A stretch of 64,000 nucleotides of DNA from Agrocybe praecox (lineage: Eukaryota > Basidiomycota > Agaricomycetes > Agaricales > Agrocybaceae). This document shows positions 55,320 through 64,000 of the stretch, in pieces (the first letter of the stretch is position 1; every line of letters begins with the position of its first letter). The stretch is taken from assembly GCA_964017145.1 (NCBI GenBank), contig OZ024844.1:3286001-3350000 (forward strand), in the 5' to 3' direction. The notes beneath the pieces were generated by a model. It was not told the origin of the DNA and did not search any database. It worked only from the letters and a program-made list of their open reading frames with translations. The translations under genes were made by a program, and so were the position numbers.

Positions 55320-58300
55320 AACACGAGAAGCACGGGCAAGAGTTGAGCGCTGAGCGCTTATACTTAGCCGCCCGCATATACCACTTACTAGTATAATAGT
55401 AGGCGTTCCTATTCGCCTGGGCCAACTCAACGTACTTGGACTCCCACGCTATAGAGTACTACAACTTGGGCTCTACTTTACGATGTACGTCTCGCCTTTT
55501 ACTTCTGTCTCACTGACCCATGATCGACCAAAATAACCGTGATATATCCAAAAGGCTATTCTCGAATGCCAAGCCCACACTTGTCACCAAAGGAGCGTAT
55601 AATCTCCACATATCCTTTGCATATCCTATGTAGTAGTCACCACGTCTAGCCAACTTTGAAGTCTGACAAGAACCTCGACCTCGAGGAAAGCATAAAAACA
55701 GACAGACAGACGTCATAGGTCACCGTCAATATTCGATTGACGAAACTTGTTGGCACGGAAAATCCACTCCAAGTCCATTCGGCCCACAATTCCATGTTTC
55801 CCTGATGTGTACATACGCGTGGATCATGCCAAGTGGAATCGAAGTTCGTAAGTATTTTTGATTATTGTTCCCGGTGAATTCGCGCGGCCTTGGGTATTCT
55901 TGGGTAGGGATGGGTACATTCTACCCTTATCCACTGATTTTAGATCACTATCCCATCATAGAACAAAGACCTGATAAACAGATTCTGTTCAATCCATATG
56001 ATCTGACTTCAAACAGGATAACAGAAACCATACATACCTTTTGTCCCGCGTCGTCTTCAAGGACAAAACAAAACGAGAACTCTTAGTCTTCTCATTCTCT
56101 CCTCCGAGGCTTCGAGGCAACAGTTACGCAGATCCAACAAGTATATCGACCACGCAGCGCGAAGAAATCCCGAGCTTATGTAAATGAATAGGTGAATGAA
56201 TACGCAGAGTTTTTCGAAAGAACATGGTGACGGCGACACCAGGTGCGAGCTCCACGAAACCAAGAAAACTTTGGAGCACATGAGCGACTTCTGTGAGTCT
56301 AGCGCTGATCACCTAAAAGTTTGTGTCGTGCGGTGTATTGCACAGAAAGCTTGAGAGCCGAAGAAGGGTTGAGGGTTCAATGTAGTAGCAGGTCTGTTCA
56401 GAGGCCCGAATGGGTGAATTTAGCCCATGCATTCCTCCGACTCACTCTGATAATCACACATAATACCTACCCCAAAAGAACAACCTTCTTGCTTTCATAT
56501 GTGCGAACCACATCTGTTCGGCTCCCCTCTGAACTCGAGAGAGAGTTGAGGAACAATTCTCCGATCCCGCGGCGTCTTGGCCTCTCATCATGCCTCAGTC
56601 AGTTAAAGGAAAGAGATCAGAAGGAAAGGCCAACGTTCTCCGAATGAGTCCGTTCATCAAGTTTCTGGTCTTACGTTCGTTCCTCTCGTGAGCGCGCGGG
56701 AGAGTGCAGATAAAATAAGAACAGAACAACCTTTGGGTTGATAAAAATAAGCATGTAGTGTGTACATCGATCAAGAGAATGACGGAAAAAGAAAGAGAGA
56801 AAGAGAACTTACCCGCGAACCTCATTGAGGACAAGAACTAAAACCAGAAACTCGCTATGTCGAATAATGCGATCAGCTTAGTATATCAGGGCATTAGAAG
56901 GATTCCAGAATAGATATAAATCAAGAATACACACATACCGCCTATTTGTCTACTCGCAGAGAGGAGAGATAAGCGTAAGCAAAGAGACGTAAGTAGTAAA
57001 AAAAGAAGAAAATGAACCCGCGAACCTTCCCATTCGCCTTGAAATGGTATAAACCCGCACAAGCGAATAATGCGATCGATCGAGCCTAGGTAGTATTAGT
57101 ACTAGTCTGTCAGGCCACGAGAAGAATCCTTTAGGCGGAACGACCCCACCGGTAAAGTGGTAAGGCAATCCTACAAGTGACCGTATTTTCCTAAACTTCC
57201 AAAAGAGATTATTTGGTGTATCCGCGATACATCCATGATATCCATCCATCCGTGGATCCTTGAGAAAATAAATTACGATAGCACTTTGCGTCCCCCGGTT
57301 TGTTCGTAACACATATATACCTAGAGGCTAGAGCCCATAACGAGAAGACATATCTGCGCGCTCTCTCGCTTCTTGCTGTGTCATGATATAGTATCATCGT
57401 CATCGTCATCGTCAGCGTTGCGACAAGCGTGTTCTTATAGCACTTTGACTAACTCGGTCCGTCGGGGTGGGTTAAACTTTAAAGACCTATGCAAAGAACA
57501 AAAAAAAAACGATAATATCCCAACCGAGTTCGGGGTTTATACAATATATGTACTAACCAAACCTTTCCCTAAACAGTGGCATTGGTGGACGTGTTTCGAA
57601 GAGCTTTCGTAAATCACCCAAGTTCGAACGTGCATTAAGGATGTGTATGGCAGCCCATCTATCGAGTGCCTGCCCGTCCGTCCGTCCGTCCATCTATTAT
57701 GCATGCATAACCAAACCTAAGCACATATTATAACGGTACCCCTGTCAAAACAAAACTCAAAGTAAGCCCAAGTGTCTATAAGGGTAAGGAAAGCAAATGC
57801 TTGGCCTACACAACCCAAGCACTGTAACAGGCTGTCTGTCTCACCATCTCTGGTGGCTCTGGACATATGTATATTACATAGCCAGTCAGCCATCCATGAA
57901 ATTCAACGTCCGAATCTGTACCCCTGTCCCACAGTCAAAGGCATCAGAGAAAGAATCAAGAAAGACGGTCATGTACATACACACCTAATAGGAGTCTAGT
58001 ACCGTAGTTGGAAAAATCATAATGCACCCAAAATAAAACATAACCATCCCGAAAAGCCCAACTACGCACCCCATCCAAAAAACACCACCGGGCCCACACC
58101 CACCGAATCAAGGGTGTCAGTTAAAGTTTAAAGTTTGCGTATGTTACCCACAAACCCAAAAAAAATTCCCTCGTTCATCAGCCTTGGCCTTGGTATCGTT
58201 TTCCAGAGCACGGTGAGACGGATGGAAGGATGGAAGGAACATTACCATCAAGGGTTTTCCATGTTTCCATTTCTTCCAAAGAGGAAATCCAGAGACTGCG

Positions 58301-59057
58301 AGAACCACGAAAAAAAAGGCTCGACTTCACTTCAACGATTGATTCATTACGGGTCTGCGGCCGAATACATACACAGAAACTTGCTTGGCCCACGAAATAA
58401 AAAATCTTGGCGGATAGCCTTCCGAATTTATGGATGATCCTTGACTTGACTTGACCATTTGACCGACCTTGCCTCTGAGAACATGATGAATCATGAAACC
58501 CATCTCTTTCTCCGCCGAGGGAATCATTACCAATTCGTCGCACACTACGCACACCACGCACTGGAGTCTGGCCCCACGGGATTAGGATTTAAGATTATAC
58601 TTTGTTTTGTCATTGTGTTTCGTTTTTCTCGTTACAACATCGTATGCGTGTATGGTATGGAGGAGGCCATAAGTAGATGGGGGATATAAGATAGTCTGTG
58701 AAGAATGAAATGAACGAAGGCAGGAAAAAAGATGATACAGGTCGAATTAACAATGCGATGATGGTACTGATGGAAATATGCTGATATAGTTGACGACAGT
58801 GATGATGGTGTGGTGGTAATGGTGATACAATGTACTATAGAGATCTGGTGCCTAAGAAATGTAATTTGTCAGCGCTCGTTCTAGATTTCGGAAAGTATCA
58901 TAACGCGGGGAGAGAAGAAAACGTACAAGGAATAAAATATGCGAAAACGGTAACAAAACACCCCCCGGGCGACAGTGAAACCTCTGGACACTCCTCCGTA
59001 CATGCCCGTTGGAAATCCAGGTGTATAGAGGTTTCTTCTAGGATTAAACCAAGCAAA
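55320..59057. other. Long stretch without a recognised gene
   Basis: About 3.7 kb. Small frames exist on both strands, none with known motifs. It contains an imperfect local repeat (around 56808-56900 and 57014-57127, sharing ACCCGCGAACCT and CGAATAATGCGATC). There are also short microsatellites (CATCGT near 57391-57410, CCGT near 57673-57690). It may include missing 5' exons of the WD40 gene at its left end and the long 3' flank of the small membrane-protein gene at its right end. Confidence 0.4.
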
Positions 59058-59670
59058 CTATCGTTGCCAATAATATTTTGGAGGTTTTTGTGACGGATGC
59101 TCAAAGTAATAATCGTCCGACGGTATATCAGTTGAAGTACCAGCTATACTGGGCGTCTTCTTTGGTCTAGACTTTTTCGTCCTACCAGGTCTTGAAGATT
59201 TGGGTTTTGTTCTTGAGCTTGAGCTGTATTTAGAGGATCGTGACATTCGTTTAGGCTATAGAAACATGAGCAGGTATAGATGGGTAATCATCGAATAGCA
59301 ACGTACCTTGGTATCATTGTCTGTGCTCTCTGTCTCCGTTTCTGAAACAATTTCCTCCTCGATAACGTTCGCTTTTGACGTCGTCACTTCCACTTGAGCT
59401 TTATTGAGGTCCGCTACTTCAATTCCGCTCCCAGGTCTCTTTGACTTGCGTCTCGCCGGTCGAGTAGCACTCTCCAGATCCAGCTCTCGCTGACGTCGTT
59501 TCTTCCTTCGTATTTGGAGCGCCACCACAATGACTAAAGCGATGAACACAACCACTATATGTGCATTAGCGCTGGGCGAGCAATGCAAAGTACAAACACA
59601 TACCAAACGCTGAAACGACGGCAACCTCCCAAGCAGTGCCCAGATGACCATCAGTAGGACTAATAGCCAT
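59058..59670 (-). CDS. Small single-pass membrane protein with basic cytoplasmic tail
   Basis: Three exons (59670-59604, 59554-59307, 59255-59058) give 170 aa. A short N-terminal segment (MAISPTDGHLGTAWEVAV) leads into a membrane helix (VVVFIALVIVVALQI), then RRKKRRQR, which sets the tail in the cytoplasm. The tail has an acidic stretch (EEEIVSETETESTDND), a Ser/Lys/Arg-rich stretch (SSKYSSSSRTKPKSSRPGR) and ends YYFEHPSQKPPKYYWQR. No family recognised. Splice phases close and the composition is protein-like, so the gene itself is credible. Confidence 0.7.
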
Positions 59671-60061
59671 GGATGACGTTAGTATGGGGGATAACAGAGA
59701 GAGCAAGGAGCAAGAGGAGGATTAAGAGGTGCTAAATATACGAGGATGGGAATAGAGATATGGGCGCGATGTGGACGGCAAGCTAATGCGATAATCGCAG
59801 ACTTGACTGATACTTTAAGTGGGCCCAAAGGAATTACAGAGGCAAGAAACCTTCGCGTCTGAAATGTGGCAAAGAGAAGATGTCGAAAGGGGGATGACAG
59901 ATGAGCAGGGTGTTGAAATAGAAGACTTACCCAGGCTCTTTTACGCTTGTGGGCATTTTCGGCGATTACACGGGCGGCAGAGTGATTCCAATCGGAGAAA
60001 TATGATCTTTGTCGTTGAGGGTAGTGGTGAAACGACGACGACGACGGACAAGGGAGATGGA

Positions 60062-60094
60062 CTACGACGACGATGACGACGACGACGATGACGA
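60062..60094. repeat. GAC/GAT trinucleotide microsatellite
   Basis: CGACGACGATGACGACGACG continues as further GAC/GAT units. Simple repeat upstream of the small membrane-protein gene. Confidence 0.8.
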
Positions 60095-62330
60095 GGGGAG
60101 AAGAGACGAGAAGGAGGGACAAGAAGGAAGAGACCTTTTATCCGCTACGCTTTTGCCCAAGGCATCCCAAGTCTCTCCAAACGTTACATGGCAATGCCAA
60201 GCCTCTTGCAACTTTCTGTGCCAAGAACAACATTGGTTGATTGAAAGCAAGCCTAGAGCCAAACAAGAAGCTCCCCAGGCCGTGGCCAAGCCCGCTTAGC
60301 CATCTCCGAGCCGAATTTTCCATGGTCTTGACATGAAGAAGAGACAAGATGCATCAAGGTCAAGAAGAGAGGTGTGAACAGTCCATTTTTCTAATTAATT
60401 AAATTATTTTTAGACTTATCCCTAGCTAACTAAAAATATCTATATTCTTGCGCTACTGCACAGGCACTAGAGACGTTCAGCACGTAAGTTCTAACCGCCG
60501 GTTTCACAGCCAACTCTATCCATATGGCAGGGCCATCACCCAAAGTTTTCCGCCGGCGCCATCCCAATGTTCCTGATTAAATGCGGATTTAAATGAAGGG
60601 CGGCTGGATTCATTGACGCTGTCTTAGGCTTCTTCTTCTTCAATATATAGCTATGTCAGACCCTTGCTTAGATTCCTTCGCAAAATCTCGAGGCTTGGGC
60701 AACGTCATGACAAGGACAATGGCATCGTTGAAGACGAAATGTATCAAAACCATGCTAAGCATTCACACGAACCTCCTCTACACACAAAGCGTAGTCCCAC
60801 AGTAAGAATTTATGATCCGCACACAAGAAAGTGGAGTTGTATAGGCTAAGAGGAGCCTAATACAATAGCATAGAACTCAAGCTTGAGTCTTAATCAATAC
60901 TGGGACCATATACATATCACGCTAAACATGCAATAAGCATGACGGTTTGGAGCGGTTGGGCCATATGAAATTAAATGTTGAAGAAACAGATGTGCTTATA
61001 GAGACTAACTAACATTTTAGCAACTGCGCATCCTAATTTCTTCACTAGCGCCTTTCTCGAAGAATTTGTATAGCCAAAAGCCGAAATAGAAGTGACAGAT
61101 ACGTCATAAATGCACTATAGAACATCATCGTAAGTCATAAGTATTATAATAGGAATAGCTACACAACTGGTTTAATATGCGGCGATTTACCAGGAATTAC
61201 CCCAGGAAAAAGAGTTCAACGAGAGGGGCGCCAAGGAAGTAAATGATGGAGAATAATGTTGTTGCCTTGTAAGTTGTAGCCGACACTTGCGGAGATTGGT
61301 CCTACGTGCCCACAGGTCAGGATTAAGAGCTAAGCGCTTAAGCACCGAATTTCAGAGAAATGTATGCACAAACGTGCCTAACATAACGAGAAAAAATGAA
61401 TTATATGGTCAATAGTAGTGCTGGTGGTCCTCGAGGAACAGAGCGCGGTTCGCAAGCAGGAATAAGGTCGAGTCTCGACAGTTATTGGAGAATACAGTAT
61501 GTATACCACCGCAGAATATCCTTGATCGTTCAAACGTGCGTGTCTATCAGCCACCGCAAGCCACCATGAAAGACCGAGATAAGAACCAATTTCAACTTCG
61601 CGTTGGCACCGACTACGGAGAGGTAGATAGATAACAGGGACAGAAGTGCCGAATGTTTCGAAGCAAGCGACTCCGAGGAAGGTGAGCCAGATACATGTGT
61701 ACGCGCCCATTGATATTGAGCACCCAGCCCATAGAATACAACACCGAAGTCCAAGGATAGTTTCTGATAGTTTACATGGAGGTTTTTTGTTCTCCTAGAG
61801 CTTTTCTCCTGTTTCAACGCTAAAATGACGTCCGCGACAAACGAGCACAACATAATGGACACAGTTTAGTGATTCAGACTCACTACAACCTCCCTCTCCA
61901 AGTTCCCATGCAATGAAAAGGGGTGACCGGTGACCGGTGAAGTTCGAGTGAGCACCTAGTCGGTCGAGACGTGGTTGTCGGAATGAGAAGAATTCAGCAA
62001 GCGCTCGATATACATGTCATACATGTGCATATGGGGCAAAGAGACCTGCAGACCTATAGTGAGGTATGGTGCATGCGCACTTGCATCCACCATCGGTCTG
62101 TTCATAATAATGGTCGTTGTTAGTCCCAGAAGACGCGTCGACAATCCAAGTTGAGCTTCAAGCGAGACGGGCACCCGACGCGATTAGTGCCGGAAGTATG
62201 CGGACCGACTCGCGACGTTCATCTTTCAACTCCTAACAGCACTGGCCATAATCGATATCACTCGTCGTTGTCAGCGGCCAGCTCAGAGGAACGAAACGAG
62301 TCACTGATCTTTTTCTGCTGGCTTTTTTTG

Positions 62331-62338
62331 TATAAATA
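62331..62338 (+). promoter_or_regulatory. TATA box of the fumarylacetoacetase-family gene
   Basis: TATAAATA about 107-114 nt upstream of the ATG at 62445. Confidence 0.5.
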
Positions 62339-62444
62339 CCACGCCGCATTGCTCTGCCAGCTAGGGATCTATCTGCACAAGGCTACACTACTAATTCCAT
62401 TTCAACTCAACTCATAACCACTACGCCTATCATACACAACTATC

Positions 62445-64000
62445 ATGGCCGCTTTCATTCGTAACGGAAAGAAGGTGCGAGCGAATGTCATCCCGGAGTC
62501 AGCTGGATGATAAAAACTGACTCCAACTCCAACTACTAGATAGTCGCTATCGGCAGGAACTACGCCGCCCACGCCAAAGAGCTCAACAACGCCGTCCCCA
62601 AAGAACCTTTCTTCTTCCTCAAGCCTACTTCCAGCTATCTCAGTTCCGGAGGAAAACTCGAGATCCCACAGGGTGTCGTGTGCCATCATGAAGGTTAGTC
62701 CTGCATAATCCAACTCGGTATATTTGTGAAGATACAAGAGAGAGGAAGGCGGAGACCCTCTCTAATCTTCAGCGTATTTCCCCCTAAATCCTAAATGCTA
62801 GTCTACATCCCAACGCTAACATATACATTCCTCTATCCTATCAATCCCAATTACAGTCGAACTCGGTGTCGTAGTTGGCAAAACAGGAAGGAACATCTCC
62901 CAAGCGGACGCCGAATCACATATCGCGGGCTACAGTGCGTTTCTTTTTCGTATTATGTATTCTTTGATTCTGATCCCTACCAAATAGCCTTGGCCGTTGA
63001 TATGACTGCCCGTAACATCCAAGATAAAATCAAGAAAGCTGGGCTTCCTTGGTCTACGTCTAAAGGGTTTGATACCTTCACTCCTGTTGGGTAAGTGCAA
63101 TTACTTAAAAACCAATTTCCTTTGATTCGTTTCTTTCTTTCATTTCGCCCTTGGTTTTTTTAATGTTAACTTTTCCAATTTTCTATCTATCAATTTCCAA
63201 AACACTTCTTCATTCAATTATATGTATGTATGTCCTTGGGATGTCCTTGGACAAAAATTCTCTCGGCAGAATACCAAAAGTCCTAATCACCTCGGAATGG
63301 TGGTTTTGTTGGAATTGAATTCAGATTCAGTTATTCTGGGTTCCGGGCTTTCGTTGACCCACATCCACCCTTGTATCATGATCACAGTCTAACCATTTAT
63401 CCGAGTCTATCTAGCAATTCATACATTTATTCCGTTCCGTTCAATTATTCAATTATTTGTTTACTCATCCGTTCATTCTATTCACCCATCCCGAGCTTTC
63501 CATATCCTTGGAAAAAAGTAGACAACTTACGTTTCATTTATTCCTCCCTTCCTTTTCTCCCTGAACCAAAAAAATCCAGCCAATTCATCGCAAAAGAGTC
63601 CATCGCGAACCCTCAGAATCTCCGACTGTCTCTCAAAGTGCGTCGTTTGACTTATGTTTATATGCCATACCATATTGATCTTCGCACGAAAAAAATAATT
63701 CTTTCATTCCCCAGATCAACGGTGAGACCAAGCAAAATGGCAACACAGGCGACATGATTTTCCCTATCCCAAGGCTCATCGAACACGTCTCGTCTATCAT
63801 GACACTAGAGGTACGTCCGTCTGTCACGCACGCTACGCTTGCCCTTGAACGGGCAGTGCACTCGCATTTCCCTTCTATTAAAATTCAATATCATTGAACG
63901 TTCCTCATACAATTCTTTCTCACTCACAGGAAGGAGACCTTATCCTCACAGGAACACCCGACGGTATCGGCCCAGTCGTACCTGGCGACAAAGTCGTCTG
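62445..64000 (+). CDS. Fumarylacetoacetate hydrolase family protein, FAHD1-like acylpyruvase (3' end off window)
   Basis: Exons 62445-62474, 62540-62693, 62857-62934, 62988-63090, 63580-63637, 63715-63810 and 63930 onward. The product begins [24 protein letters not shown], and [22 protein letters not shown] is the FAHD1/acylpyruvase signature. The metal-binding His/Glu/Glu cluster is in [13 protein letters not shown], with Asp in VDMTARNIQ. The closing block [18 protein letters not shown] runs to the window edge, so only some 20-40 residues are missing. FAHD1 proteins act as acylpyruvate hydrolases or oxaloacetate decarboxylases, usually mitochondrial; no obvious presequence is seen. Intron 4 (63091-63579) is 489 nt, far longer than others here. 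Confidence 0.92.

Larger units (their letters stand above)
59671..62444. other. Long intergenic stretch
   Basis: About 2.8 kb. It begins with the upstream region of the small membrane-protein gene, including a GAC/GAT trinucleotide tract (60062-60094). Between 60653 and 60849 two overlapping short frames follow a TATATA-like element but cannot be joined convincingly. Minus frames at 61378-61862 have hydrophobic stretches but no recognisable family. The right end is the promoter of the hydrolase gene at 62445. Confidence 0.4.

Noticed and set aside
57000..57312. 120-codon minus frame in the gene desert
   Set aside because: No domain or splice evidence; partly overlaps the local repeat.
60653..60849. 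Two overlapping short frames after a TATATA-like element, one ending RIYDPHTRKWSCIG
   Set aside because: They are in different frames without a usable intron to join them; cannot be supported as a gene.
61378..61862. Minus frames with hydrophobic stretches
   Set aside because: Could be a decayed membrane protein, but frames do not join through convincing splice sites and no family is recognisable.
1..64000. CRISPR arrays, bacterial operons, rRNA genes, telomere repeats
   Set aside because: None seen; the window is an intron-rich eukaryotic nuclear region.

Overview
This is nuclear DNA of a filamentous basidiomycete, most likely an Agaricomycete. Genes are dense and broken by many short introns (about 45-70 nt, GTRNGT...YAG), there are no operons, and a Ty1/copia-type LTR element is present. 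Gene families typical of mushrooms appear: NACHT NTPase, RNAi-type RNA-dependent RNA polymerase, SAPS protein, CE16 acetylesterase and Ser/Pro-rich proteins. I cannot name the species. All exon coordinates were derived by reading splice sites by eye and checking that phases close.

Layout. 1-12 kb: single-pass membrane protein (minus), isochorismatase-like hydrolase (plus), coiled-coil protein (minus), poly-Q nuclear protein (plus), Rossmann-fold SDR-like protein A (plus). 12.6-24.7 kb: three minus-strand genes, namely a 12-exon RNA-dependent RNA polymerase with its DYDGD active site, a 1298-aa Ser/Pro-rich protein, and a Trf4/Cid14-type non-canonical poly(A) polymerase. 25-31.6 kb: a frameshifted amidohydrolase relic, a small alpha/beta-barrel-like protein, a CE16 GDSL acetylesterase, the AP-2 mu subunit (11 exons, two micro-exons), and SDR-like protein B, an inverted paralogue of A that shares its exon phases and a promoter motif. 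32-38.9 kb: SAPS-domain phosphatase regulator and acetolactate synthase (ILV2).

39-51.5 kb looks like an inserted accessory island. It is bounded by two direct copies (about 680-695 bp, roughly 93% identical by eye) of the 3' end and 3' flank of a secreted nuclease/phosphatase-jacalin fusion gene. Only the right copy is attached to the whole gene. Between the copies lie a NACHT NTPase, a recent 2.4-kb non-autonomous copia-like retrotransposon and a broken protein-kinase gene. The retrotransposon has identical 162-bp LTRs, a CATAC target duplication, a primer site complementary to the initiator-tRNA anticodon arm, and one ORF.

51.4-64 kb: the nuclease-jacalin fusion, an eight-repeat WD40 protein of Cdc4/Fbw7 type with a damaged or unresolved F-box, a 3.7-kb stretch without a recognised gene, a small membrane protein, another long gap, and the 5' part of a fumarylacetoacetate-hydrolase-family gene that runs off the window.

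Themes: RNA silencing and RNA surveillance genes lie close together (RdRP and Cid14-like), and an apparently young retroelement sits in a duplicated-border island. The remaining genes are housekeeping: endocytosis, branched-chain amino-acid synthesis, phosphatase regulation and ubiquitin ligase.
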